Origin: Mobilitalea sp.
GTDB taxonomy: Bacteria; Bacillota_A; Clostridia; Lachnospirales; Lachnospiraceae
Length of the DNA stretch: 22,566 nucleotides
Assembly (NCBI GenBank): GCA_029974875.1
Contig: JARKQP010000197.1
Coordinates: 1 to 22,566, forward strand
Direction of reading: 5' to 3'
Below are positions 1 to 7,423 of this stretch, one piece after another. The position numbers and the translations under genes are program-made. Below the pieces are notes generated by a model that saw nothing but the letters and a program-made list of their open reading frames with translations, searched no databases and was not told where the DNA came from. The first letter of the stretch is position 1. Each line of letters starts with the position of its first letter.

Positions 1-1597
1 GGCATTGCAGGATTGCCTCCCAGTTCTCCGCAATCTGCTTTGGATAAGTCTCGCTTCCCACCATGATGCGGTTGGGATAGGCCTTTGCATCCTTTAAATA
101 TCTTGCAGTCATATAGTTATAGCCGAGGACATCCATGGTGGTCTCCAGCTTTTCTAAAATCCCCGTTACGATTTCATGGGTTACAATCTCCGGCATCTGG
201 GTTGCCATAACGCCCATGAATTCATTTACATCACCCCGTCCGGCCTTCTCTGCGTCCCCGGTAATGTCACGCACGATATCAGCCAGGCCGTCCCCTGCCG
301 CGAAGGCCCCGTTGATTCCATTCGTTGTATAGCGGTAGGGATCCAGCTCATGGAACAAATCCCCCAGCTTCCTGCTGGTTTCAAAGCCCTTGCCGGTGCA
401 GATATCGGAGATCTCATTTCCCGTTGAATAAAGGATGACGGAAGGGTGGTTATAATCCGCATTGACCATGGCCGCAACATCCTTTTCATGATCCCTTTCA
501 AAATCCACTGCGTAATCATAATTGGTCTTATCCTTCGTCCATACATCGGATAATTCATCCATAACATAGACCCCCAGCTTGTCACAGGCCTTTAGCAGGG
601 CCTGTGATGCCGGGTTATGGGCGGAACGTACTGCGTTAAAGCCGGCTTCCTTCAGGATCCGTATCCGCCTCAGCTCATAATCCTCATAGGTAGCCGCCCC
701 CAGCAGGCACTGGTCATGGTGGATGCACGCCCCGCGGAGCTTCACAGCTTTTTTGTTGACCCTAAGACCATGGCGGGAATCCAGGGTTAATTTGCGCAGT
801 CCCGTTGTAATCCGGTCTTCATCGTATACCTGCCCGTCCTGCTCCAGGCGTAAATGGATCTTATAAAGATGTGGGTGATCATCACTCCAAAGCTTTGCAT
901 TTTCAAGGTATACATTCTTTCTGAAGGAAATTTCATCCTGTCCCTTAATGCGCACCGGATAGGCCTCACATAGAACCTCATTCCCTTCCCCATCTTCGAT
1001 ACGGATGACTGACTTTACCTCTTTTGCCCTGAGCTCATCATTGTTTAACCTGGCTGTTATTTCTACTACGGCACCATCTTCGGTAATTTCCTTTGTTACA
1101 CAGCGCAGTGAATAGGGCGGGATATAGACCGGGGCGCCCACATGCATATAAGTATCCCGGTAGATTCCGCCGCCGCTATACCAACGGCTGCTTGGCATCG
1201 CGCCGCATTTTGCCACAACCAGTATTTCGTTCATATCACCATATTTTAAATAATCATTCGCCTTCACAAAAAAGTCCGTGTAGCCGTAGGCACATTGTCC
1301 GGCTAAGGATTTATTGATATAGACGCTTGCGCTCTTATAAATCCCCTCAAACTGGAAGATAATATTCTTCCCTTCATAATCCTTCGGAACAGAAAATGTC
1401 TTATAATATTTATAAACTTCCCCGTCCAAAAAACCGTTTGTCCCTTGATTCCTGCTGTCCGGTGTCTGCTCTTCATGAAACATTGCATCATAGGGCACAT
1501 CGACATCAATCGCTTCCTCCGGTACCCGGAATACCAATTCAAAGGCATTTTTCTCCTTCCATAGTTTCCAGGTTTTATTAAAATTTACTTTTTGCAT
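1..1597 (-). CDS. Glycoside hydrolase family 2 (beta-galactosidase/beta-glucuronidase-like), 3'-truncated by window edge
   Basis: The frame is open from the ATG at 1597 to the window edge, giving 532 residues without a stop. AAAGGAG lies 8 nt before the ATG. The order matches GH2: an N-terminal jelly-roll sugar-binding domain (about 1-180), an immunoglobulin-like domain (about 180-275), then a TIM barrel. Landmarks are GFNAVRSAHNP and MDELSDVW in the barrel, the acid/base Glu395 in STGNEI, and the nucleophile Glu516 in VGSETYP, 121 residues apart. Both catalytic acids are therefore present and the enzyme should be active. No signal peptide is visible, so it probably acts in the cytoplasm on imported oligosaccharides or glycosides. 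The sugar specificity cannot be read from the sequence; beta-galactosidase, beta-glucuronidase and beta-mannosidase-like members share these motifs. It is divergent from an AraC-type regulator, its likely controller. The C-terminal part lies outside the window. Confidence 0.93.
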   Translation of the reverse strand, partial: MQKVNFNKTWKLWKEKNAFELVFRVPEEAIDVDVPYDAMFHEEQTPDSRNQGTNGFLDGEVYKYYKTFSVPKDYEGKNIIFQFEGIYKSASVYINKSLAGQCAYGYTDFFVKANDYLKYGDMNEILVVAKCGAMPSSRWYSGGGIYRDTYMHVGAPVYIPPYSLRCVTKEITEDGAVVEITARLNNDELRAKEVKSVIRIEDGEGNEVLCEAYPVRIKGQDEISFRKNVYLENAKLWSDDHPHLYKIHLRLEQDGQVYDEDRITTGLRKLTLDSRHGLRVNKKAVKLRGACIHHDQCLLGAATYEDYELRRIRILKEAGFNAVRSAHNPASQALLKACDKLGVYVMDELSDVWTKDKTNYDYAVDFERDHEKDVAAMVNADYNHPSVILYSTGNEISDICTGKGFETSRKLGDLFHELDPYRYTTNGINGAFAAGDGLADIVRDITGDAEKAGRGDVNEFMGVMATQMPEIVTHEIVTGILEKLETTMDVLGYNYMTARYLKDAKAYPNRIMVGSETYPKQIAENWEAILQC

Positions 1598-1702
1598 ATT
1601 TGCTCTCCTTTATAGCTTCCTGTTTCTTAATTATATTATAGAAAATAAATGCAGCTTTCTATAATCGGTGTGCCCCAAGGAACACACTTTGCACGGCGCC
1701 TT

Positions 1703-1733
1703 TTATGAGAAGTTAAAAAGCAACTTCTCATAA
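1703..1733. repeat. Perfect 12-bp inverted repeat, candidate operator or hairpin
   Basis: TTATGAGAAGTT and AACTTCTCATAA face each other across a 7-nt spacer (AAAAAGC). The match is perfect over 12 bp. It sits between the two divergent genes, so a regulator-binding site or a transcript hairpin upstream of the GH2 gene are both possible. Confidence 0.6.
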
Positions 1734-1803
1734 CTTATATTATAGAACGGATTTGCAAATAAAAACTGTTGTTTCTTTTCCTGTTTCCGAGGTTTTTTTA
1801 TTA

Positions 1804-1832
1804 TTGTATTAATCCTCATATTAATCTATAAT
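1804..1832 (+). promoter_or_regulatory. Sigma-A-type promoter of the AraC-family regulator
   Basis: TTGTAT (1804-1809), a 17-bp spacer and TATAAT (1827-1832). The predicted transcript would start near 1839 and leave a leader of about 110 nt before the ATG at 1952. Confidence 0.6.
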
Positions 1833-1951
1833 TGGTGTATTGAGACAGAAAATCATTATGAATTCCAGGTAATAGCAGAGCCCGCATCTGCGCTTAGATT
1901 ATTTATCAATATAATATCTGATATAATTTTATATTTATAGGAGAATGCTTA

Positions 1952-3064
1952 ATGCAGCTTGAAAATGAATATGTATTTTTTAAGGATGTCCAGGATACCA
2001 TTATTTCTAACCACGCAAGGACAGGAGAAGGAATCGGTTTCCGTGATGCCATCCAACAATTATGGTCAAAAAAGGCTTTTATAAAAGGCAGAGCCCCGAT
2101 ACCGGATTTCTCTGCCTGGAATTTATCTGATCTGGGTGAATTACGGAACTTAGCCAACCGGATTCCTATTTATTTTTCGGAAATCTTCAATGTAAAGCCC
2201 CAATTCCAGAACACCCATTTTTATCTGCCCGCCACAAGGCCGGTTCAAATTTGCCTGGAATCCTGCTTCTCTCCTGAGCATCTGACCATGTATGATTACT
2301 TTACAATTATTTACGTGATACAGGGCTCCTGTACCCTCTATTTTAATAACACAAGACATTCCCTGACGCCGGGAGAGCTGTGCATTATCTCGCCCCAGAC
2401 TCCTTACCGCGTATATACGGAACCGGAGGACATTGTTTTAAATATCATGTCTGATCCGAAGCATTTTGAAAATTACTTTTTTCATCTGCTGGAGAAGGAA
2501 AATGTGCTGTCCGCCTTCTTCCGGAATTCCCTGTACCGTTCCCGGCAGGATTATCTATTATTCCATGTCCTGCCGACGAAGGAGGTTCTTGGGATCATAC
2601 AGCATTTATTCCAGGAGTTTGTCTTCGGAGGGCAATTCTCTGCCGAGGTCTTTCATAATTACCTCCAGATCTTTTATGCCTTAATCATCCGGAGCCATGA
2701 TGCTACCTATACTTATTATGAGGCAGAGAAAAAATCCTCGCCAAACACTGTCATTCCGGCTGTCCTAAATTACATCAGCCAGAATTACCGCAGCCTTTCA
2801 CTGGAGGCTTTGGCGGATTATTTTCACTATAACAGCGCCTATCTGAGTAACCTGATCAAAACCTCGACGGGCAAAACCTACAGCGAAATCGTAACGGGGC
2901 TTAAGATTAATGAGGCAAAGACTTTGCTTTGCACTACCGTCCTGAAAATTGAAACCATAACGGAGCTTGTGGGCTATAACAGTTCGGATCATTTTACCCA
3001 CAGCTTTAAGTCGGCCACAGGCTTATCCCCACGGGCTTTCCGAAGTGCGTATAACAAAAAGTAG
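1952..3064 (+). CDS. AraC-family transcriptional regulator
   Basis: A 370-residue DNA-binding regulator. The centre (about 113-170) is a cupin-like ligand-binding fold, with YDYFTIIYVIQGSCTLYF and the typical LTPGELCIISPQTPY strand. The C-terminal 100 residues form the two helix-turn-helix motifs of the family: HTH1 about 283-303 (LSLEALADYFHYNSAYLS) and HTH2 about 333-355, ending in the signature GYNSSDHFTHSFKSATGLSP. The ATG at 1952 follows AGGAG at a usable distance. It is transcribed away from the GH2 gene, the classical arrangement of a local activator and its sugar-degrading target, so it probably responds to a sugar related to that enzyme. The ligand is unknown. A strong hairpin terminator follows at 3134-3170. 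Confidence 0.93.
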   Translation: MQLENEYVFFKDVQDTIISNHARTGEGIGFRDAIQQLWSKKAFIKGRAPIPDFSAWNLSDLGELRNLANRIPIYFSEIFNVKPQFQNTHFYLPATRPVQICLESCFSPEHLTMYDYFTIIYVIQGSCTLYFNNTRHSLTPGELCIISPQTPYRVYTEPEDIVLNIMSDPKHFENYFFHLLEKENVLSAFFRNSLYRSRQDYLLFHVLPTKEVLGIIQHLFQEFVFGGQFSAEVFHNYLQIFYALIIRSHDATYTYYEAEKKSSPNTVIPAVLNYISQNYRSLSLEALADYFHYNSAYLSNLIKTSTGKTYSEIVTGLKINEAKTLLCTTVLKIETITELVGYNSSDHFTHSFKSATGLSPRAFRSAYNKK

Positions 3065-3133
3065 GCGTTTTTCCCGACAGGCAGCTTTGTTTTATTATCC
3101 AGAAGATTTGTCAAAGGAGTTTTTCCCTCAAGC

Positions 3134-3170
3134 AAAAAATCGGACTACCTAAAAGCATAGTCCGATTTTT
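3134..3170. terminator. Bidirectional Rho-independent terminator (hairpin copy 1)
   Basis: Perfect 13-bp arms AAAAATCGGACTA (3135-3147) and TAGTCCGATTTTT (3158-3170) around a 10-nt loop, with T runs on both strands. It ends the AraC gene on the plus strand and the small gene 3183-3383 on the minus strand. A close relative lies at 5591-5623. Confidence 0.88.
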
Positions 3171-3182
3171 CTTATATTAATT

Positions 3183-3383
3183 TCATATTTGCTTTTTCAA
3201 CAAAGCATCAATTTCGGCTAAATCCATATCCGGTTCGTCTTGTTTTTCCTTCGTATAATCCCCGTATCCCAAGTCATATTGCTGTATGAATTTAACCATG
3301 CCCACGGGACCCAATGCATCTTTGAGCGCTTTCATTCCAGCAGTTCTTATTTCTATCGGATTATTCAGATTGATGTCTAACAT
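3183..3383 (-). CDS. Small protein downstream of PIN toxin, possible antitoxin or partner
   Basis: A 66-residue soluble, acidic protein (MLDINLNNPIEIRTAG at the N-terminus, MDLAEIDALLKKQI at the end). Its ATG follows the stop codon of the PIN frame directly (TAA-ATG), with GGGAGG inside the end of that frame, so the two are translationally linked. No DNA-binding motif of known VapB or antitoxin folds can be recognised. Because small genes coupled to PIN nucleases are usually partners, an antitoxin or accessory role is inferred from position only; the order (toxin first) is the reverse of most vapBC pairs. The frame is intact although the upstream partner is broken. It may simply be a conserved hypothetical protein. 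Confidence 0.7.
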   Translation of the reverse strand: MLDINLNNPIEIRTAGMKALKDALGPVGMVKFIQQYDLGYGDYTKEKQDEPDMDLAEIDALLKKQI

Positions 3384-3801
3384 TTAAAACACCTCCCATA
3401 TAAACTTCAATGGATTAGTTACATTAACTTTCAGGCCTAAACCCGCAGCCATCTTTTCAAACTTATCATCGGTTGTTAACAGTATATGCGCTCCTGCAAC
3501 CTCTGCTGCGGCAACATGCAGGCTATCAAACGTACGTATCTTCGATTGTTTCATTATTTCTAGTGACCGTTTCTTAATTTCTTCTGAGTAAGGTATATAA
3601 ATGTTAGTTACCTTGTAAAGCTCTTTGACCTTCTGCTTTTTCCTATCATCACGCATCTGATCCATTTCCGACTATCACATCTACTTTCTGTTGTCCTCTT
3701 CTCAGCATGGCTAAAATTGCTTCACTTTCCAGATGGATTCTCTCTTGCGTCTGGTCATCAAACGGTCTGTTATAACAACAGTTATCTAAATAAATTTTCA
3801 T
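3384..3801 (-). pseudogene. PIN-domain (VapC-like) ribonuclease, broken by an internal deletion
   Basis: Two frames together make one PIN protein. The first starts at the ATG at 3801 ([14 protein letters not shown], with GAGGG upstream) and stops at 3649 after reading VDVIVG. The second is open from 3665 ([18 protein letters not shown]) to 3384. PIN domains cut RNA with a cluster of acidic residues. The first Asp (YLDNCC), the later FDSLHVAAA Asp and the TTDDKF Asp are visible, but the segment after VIVG, where the family normally has about seven or eight residues including the second acidic residue, is missing and the frame shifts there. A short deletion near 3660-3666 explains both. The product is therefore probably inactive, unless the downstream part is made alone. 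Promoter and coupling to the next gene remain intact. Confidence 0.75.
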
Positions 3802-3824
3802 ATAAGGATCCCTCTTTCACTTAT

Positions 3825-3853
3825 ATTATAAACTATTTACTTCATGTAAACAA
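3825..3853 (-). promoter_or_regulatory. Promoter and palindromic operator of the PIN/partner pair
   Basis: On the minus strand TTGTTT (3848-3853), 17 bp, TATAAT (3825-3830). The spacer contains the palindrome TTTAC-TTCAT-GTAAA (3836-3850), suited to autorepression as in toxin-antitoxin operons. The IS30-like insertion begins at 3881, upstream of this promoter, so it did not remove it. Confidence 0.6.
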
Positions 3854-3867
3854 TCGTTTTTTATAGC

Positions 3868-3880
3868 GTTTAATATACAA
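3868..3880. repeat. Left flanking direct repeat of the IS30-like element (13 bp)
   Basis: GTTTAATATACAA lies directly before the left terminal inverted repeat and recurs directly after the right one (5551-5563). It is the target duplication made at insertion. The boundary is ambiguous by one base, because CGTTTAATATACAA (14 bp) also matches. Confidence 0.85.
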
Positions 3881-3906
3881 GGTTGAATGAAAAACTAAAT
3901 TCCAGT
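3881..3906 (+). repeat. Left terminal inverted repeat (IRL)
   Basis: 26 bp starting GGTTGAATGAAAAACTAAAT and ending TCCAGT. It matches IRR (5525-5550, reverse complement) with three mismatches. Confidence 0.85.
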
Positions 3907-3932
3907 AATCGAAAAGGGATGTGGAATTTAGT
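3894..3932. repeat. Subterminal 11-bp inverted repeat at left IS end
   Basis: ACTAAATTCCA (3894-3904) and TGGAATTTAGT (3922-3932) are perfect inverted copies with a 17-nt spacer. They share the TGGAATTTA core with the iterons at the right end and are probable transposase-binding sites or an outward-facing hairpin. Confidence 0.65.
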
Positions 3933-4001
3933 CTTTCTTAAATTCCAATACTCCCTTACAATTAGATTGGTTTCCCAATCCGCAGTGAAAGGAGTTTATT
4001 T

Positions 4002-5301
4002 ATGTGTAACTTAATACCTGGGAACCAAAAACATCTTACCTTGGATAACAGGGTTTATATCGAGAAGTCCTTAGATAATAACATGCCTTTTAAAGAAATC
4101 GCTAAATACATTTGCAAGGATCCTTCTACCATATCCAAAGAAGTCAGAAACACCGTACTTTTATTCCCAAGAATGATTTTGTAAACTTCGCTGTGCTAAC
4201 CGCCGCAACTGCAGGCTCAGAAATGTCTGTAACCGTCCCATACCGTGCAGGAAACAATGCAGTTCCTGCGCTGAATGCAACAGGCATTGTAGTCGCTTTA
4301 CCGAAGACATATGCATCACCGTCACTAAAGCACCATATGTCTGTAATGGATGCCCCAAAAAGACGCAGTGCAGGCTTGGTAAATACTTCTATAGGGCTAC
4401 CGTGTCAAACAAAGAATATAGGACTGTATTGGTTGAAGCAAGGGATGGAATCAACCAGACCCCTGAAACCCTGAAACAACTGGATTCTATTGTTTCACCA
4501 TTAATACTCCAGGGACAGACGCCTTATCTGATCATTGAGAACCATCCTGAAATCAAGTGTACGGAAAAGACTATTTATAATTACATAGCTTCAGGTGCCC
4601 TCTCTGTAAGAAACATAGACCTCCCCCGGAAAGTAAAGTACAAGCCCCGCAAACCACATCCTTCAGGGATTAACGATAAAGGTATCTTTGAAGGACGCAC
4701 ATATAAGGATTTCCTTAACTACATACAGGCCTATCCTGACTCAAATGTGGTCGAAATGGATACCGTCGTTGGGTGTGAGGGGAGCCAAAAAGTATTTCTC
4801 ACTTTATATTTCCGGAGCTGTAAACTGATGCTTATTTATCTTCTCCCAGATAAAACAACCCTGTCTGTTAAAAAGGTATTTGACCGTCTGGAAGAGAAAA
4901 TATCAACACTTGGGTTTTGCAGGACCTTCCCTGTCATCCTGACCGACCGGGGGGGTGAATTTTCAAAACCGGATGAACTTGAAGGCGGCATTGATAACAT
5001 CATCCGTACATCTATATATTATTGTGACCCTATGGCCTCATGGCAAAAACCTGGCATAGAGAAAAATCATGAATATATACGTTATGTCTTGCCAAAGGGA
5101 TCGTCATTTGACACCCTTACAGGGTGGGATGTGACAAAACTTGCAAGTCATATCAATAGTACAGCCAGGGCCAGTTTAAATGGTCTAGCCCCCATCCAAC
5201 TGGCCCAAATGCTGCTTGATAAAGATGCAGTAAATGCATTTGGACTAAGGGAGATACCACCCAATGATATCATCCTGACCCCCGAACTGCTGAAAAAGTA
5301 A
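4002..5301 (+). pseudogene. IS30-family transposase, double frameshift
   Basis: The product would be about 434 residues. AAAGGAG precedes the ATG at 4002. The first frame gives a helix-turn-helix (HLTLDNRVYIEKSLDNNM, then FKEIAKYICKDPSTISKEV). One base is missing in the A run at 4148-4150, after which the reading continues as KHRTFIPKNDFVNF; a second base is missing near 4189, after which the frame stays open to 5301 with a cysteine-rich zinc-finger-like section (RRNCRLRNVC, SSCAECNRHC, VCNGCPKKTQC). The catalytic part follows: VEMDTVVG with the first Asp, LTDRGGEF with the second, and the C-terminal WQKPGIEKNHEYIR with the Glu, so the DDE triad survives. Two separate one-base losses argue for a dead gene rather than programmed frameshifting. 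An ATG-like GTG at 4402 could start a shortened product lacking the DNA-binding part. Confidence 0.88.
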
Positions 5302-5361
5302 CCGGTTAACATTTGCCAGTCTGCGGATTGAGGATTGCCAATATACCCCATCCCTGACGAG

Positions 5362-5544
5362 TGGAATTCAGTCTTTCACAGATCACTCCAGTCGTCTGTT
5401 TGTTACGCAGTTTTTTAATCCAAGCATTTTCTGTAAGGCCATTATACTATGTTTTTGTCATTAATTATATAGCTCAAATCTAGATAAAATGGAATTTAGT
5501 CTTCGCACTGGAATTTAACTTTACACTGGAATTTAAGTTTTCAC
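5362..5544 (+). repeat. Subterminal iterons at right end of the IS30-like element
   Basis: Four copies of an 18-19 bp unit beginning TGGAATT: 5362-5379 (TGGAATTCAGTCTTTCAC), 5490-5508, 5509-5526 and 5527-5544 (TGGAATTTAAGTTTTCAC). The last three are in direct tandem. They lie in the roughly 250-bp non-coding right end (5302-5550), which otherwise shows no gene. Confidence 0.75.
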
Positions 5545-5550
5545 TCAACC
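5525..5550 (-). repeat. Right terminal inverted repeat (IRR)
   Basis: Read on the minus strand it begins GGTTGAGTGAAAACTTAAAT and ends TCCAGT, and pairs with IRL (3881-3906) at 23 of 26 positions. Confidence 0.85.
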
Positions 5551-5563
5551 GTTTAATATACAA
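5551..5563. repeat. Right flanking direct repeat of the IS30-like element (13 bp)
   Basis: GTTTAATATACAA, identical to 3868-3880. Confidence 0.85.
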
Positions 5564-5590
5564 CCTCACTTTCTCTTTCAAAAGACAGGT

Positions 5591-5623
5591 AAATCGGACC
5601 ACCTAAGAGTATAGTCCGATTTT
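5591..5623 (-). terminator. Terminator of the hydrogenase operon (hairpin copy 2)
   Basis: Arms AAATCGGACCA (5591-5601) and TAGTCCGATTT (5612/5613-5623). On the minus strand the one non-identical position becomes a G-U pair, so the stem is fully paired over 11 bp. It lies about 70 nt after the hydA stop. Its loop is nearly the same as that of the terminator at 3134-3170. Confidence 0.75.
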
Positions 5624-5692
5624 CCTTGAGTGTATTCTATTTTCACTTTTTGACAGAGCATATATTTCAGCCCAAAGCCAGCATTATTTTTA

Positions 5693-7423
5693 TTAAATTA
5701 CCGCCTTAGCCTCCTCCGCTCTTTCTATATGGAGATATCTGTGGGACAGCTCACCCATGGGCTCTCCGAAGAATTCCTGATACAATTCTATAACCGCCGG
5801 ATTCTCATGGGATTTCCGCAGCGGCATATCAGAATCCACCTGATAGAGCGCTTCCATACGCTTTTTCCGTACCTCCTGGGTGGTGCCATAGGGCTGGCCT
5901 CCTCCTCCGATGCATCCGCCTGGACAGCACATCACTTCGATAAAGGTGTAGTCCTCTTCCCCTGCTTTAATTTTCTCCGCGATCATCTTTGCATTGGCAA
6001 GGCCATGGGCAATGGCGACCTTGACTTCCTTACCTTTTAAATCCACCGACGCACTCCTCACGCCTTCCAAGCCCCGAACCTCAGAAAAATCCAGCTTACT
6101 TAAGGTTTCACCGGTTACGATTTCATAGACGGAGCGCAGGGCCGCTTCCATAACTCCTCCCGTCGTCCCAAAGATGGCCGCCGCACCGGTAGAGGTTCCC
6201 AGCGGAGAATCATATTCGCTTTCTTCCAGCATGCTAAAGTCAATACCTTCATGGCGGAGCATCCTTGCCAGCTCCCTCGTCGTCAGAACCGCATCCACAT
6301 CCTGGTAACCGCTGGATCTCATCTCCGGCCGGATTGCCTCATATTTTTTTGCCGTACATGGCATGACGGAAACTACATAGATGTCTTCCGGCGCAATACC
6401 GCTTCTCTTCGCATAGAAGGTCTTTGCCACCGCTCCGAACATCTGCTGGGGGGATTTACAGGTAGAGATATTCGGGAGTAATTCGGGATAATATTTTTCT
6501 GCGTAATTAATCCAGCCGGGGCTGCAGGAGGTAATCAGGGGCAGTACACCGCCATTTTGGATCCGGTGCAGCAGCTCATGCCCTTCCTCCATGATCGTAA
6601 GATCCGCTGAAAAGTCCGTATCGAATACCCGGTCAAACCCTAGGCTGCGAAGGGCTGCCACTAATTTTCCCGTCTGTATGGAGCCGGAGGGCATATTAAA
6701 TTCTTCCGCAATGGATACACGGACTGATGGCGCCGTCTGTACCACCACATGCTTTCCGGGATCCGCCAGAGCCGCCCATACCTGATCCGTGTCATCCTTC
6801 TCATGGATTGCCCCCACGGGACATACGGCGGCGCATTGGCCGCATAATACGCAGCCAACCTCCGACAGGTTCTTACCGTATTCCGGTGAAATCATAATCT
6901 CCGTACTGCGGTTATGGCTATATAGGATCCCGACCTCCTGGGTATGGTGGCAGACCTCTGCGCAGCGGCCGCATTTGATGCATTTGTTCGGATTCCTTAC
7001 GATGGAAGGCGTTGAAGTATCCATCGGATAATTGTTCGCGGTCTTCGCTCCCTGGATGGAATTAATCCCAAAGCGGGAAGCGATCTGGCGCAATTCGCAT
7101 CTTTCATTCCGGATACAGGTCAGGCATTCCTGGGGATGGTCTGCAAAGATAAGCTCCAGTATAGTCCGGACCGTTTCCCTGACCCGGGGGGAGTTGGTGG
7201 TTATTTTCATTCCTTCCCGCACTGTGGTGGAACAGGACGCAACCAAATTCCTCACTCCTTCTACCTCGACCACACAGACACGGCAATTTGCCTTCACCCT
7301 CTGGTCCGGATGGTGGCAGAGGGTGGGCAGATAGATTCCATTCCTCTTCGCCGCTTCCAGAATTGAGATGTTTTCCGGGACGGATACCGTTCTTCCATTT
7401 AACGTAAGCTCTATATTTCCCAT
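5693..7423 (-). CDS. hydA: [FeFe] hydrogenase catalytic subunit (HydA/HndD type)
   Basis: A 576-residue cytoplasmic subunit that makes or consumes H2 at the H-cluster. Domains in order: a [2Fe-2S] ferredoxin domain (Cys36, 47, 50, 64), a His-Cys3 [4Fe-4S] site (His96, Cys100, 103, 109), two [4Fe-4S] clusters (Cys148, 151, 154, 158 and Cys191, 194, 197, 201), then the H-domain with TSCSPGW (298-304), MPCTAKKYEA (354-363) and EVMCCPGGCIGGGGQP (496-511). Length and order match the modular M3-type subunit of NAD-linked hydrogenases. It is last in hydC-hydB-hydA; its ATG overlaps the hydB stop by one base (TGATG), with GGAGGA upstream. One oddity is Ser301 in TSCSP, where many enzymes have TSCCP. 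I recall Ser variants in this branch but cannot verify it. Confidence 0.96.
   Translation of the reverse strand: MGNIELTLNGRTVSVPENISILEAAKRNGIYLPTLCHHPDQRVKANCRVCVVEVEGVRNLVASCSTTVREGMKITTNSPRVRETVRTILELIFADHPQECLTCIRNERCELRQIASRFGINSIQGAKTANNYPMDTSTPSIVRNPNKCIKCGRCAEVCHHTQEVGILYSHNRSTEIMISPEYGKNLSEVGCVLCGQCAAVCPVGAIHEKDDTDQVWAALADPGKHVVVQTAPSVRVSIAEEFNMPSGSIQTGKLVAALRSLGFDRVFDTDFSADLTIMEEGHELLHRIQNGGVLPLITSCSPGWINYAEKYYPELLPNISTCKSPQQMFGAVAKTFYAKRSGIAPEDIYVVSVMPCTAKKYEAIRPEMRSSGYQDVDAVLTTRELARMLRHEGIDFSMLEESEYDSPLGTSTGAAAIFGTTGGVMEAALRSVYEIVTGETLSKLDFSEVRGLEGVRSASVDLKGKEVKVAIAHGLANAKMIAEKIKAGEEDYTFIEVMCCPGGCIGGGGQPYGTTQEVRKKRMEALYQVDSDMPLRKSHENPAVIELYQEFFGEPMGELSHRYLHIERAEEAKAVI

Larger units (their letters stand above)
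1598..1951. promoter_or_regulatory. Divergent control region between GH2 gene and araC-type gene
   Basis: This 354-bp AT-rich stretch has no credible gene. It holds a 10-bp inverted repeat (1635-1644/1656-1665) over the likely -10 of the GH2 gene, a 12-bp inverted repeat (1703-1714/1722-1733), and a 13-bp direct repeat TTATATTATAGAA (1631-1643 and 1735-1747). The GH2-directed -10 (TATAAT, minus strand, 1635-1640) has no good -35 at 16-18 bp, which fits a promoter that needs an activator. The regulator gene has its own promoter at 1804-1832. Confidence 0.6.
3881..5550 (+). mobile_element. IS30-like insertion sequence, complete ends, inactive transposase
   Basis: The element is 1670 bp. Its ends are GGTTGAATGAAAAACTAAAT.. 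and the reverse complement of ..TTTTCACTCAACC; they match at 23 of 26 positions, and the last six bases at each end (GGTTGA) are identical. It is flanked by a 13-bp direct repeat. The single gene is an IS30-type DDE transposase on the plus strand, broken by two single-base losses. Subterminal repeats of the core TGGAATTTA are present at both ends. It sits between the PIN toxin promoter and the hydrogenase operon terminator. With its transposase broken it could move only with help from an intact copy elsewhere. Confidence 0.88.

Noticed and set aside
226..1548. Minus-strand frames at 226-585, 787-993 and 1303-1548
   Set aside because: They are out-of-frame shadows inside the continuous GH2 frame that runs from 1597 to the window edge.
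4112..4474. 120-codon frame as a separate gene in the IS
   Set aside because: Only its first 20 residues continue the transposase; the rest is out of frame because of the second one-base loss.
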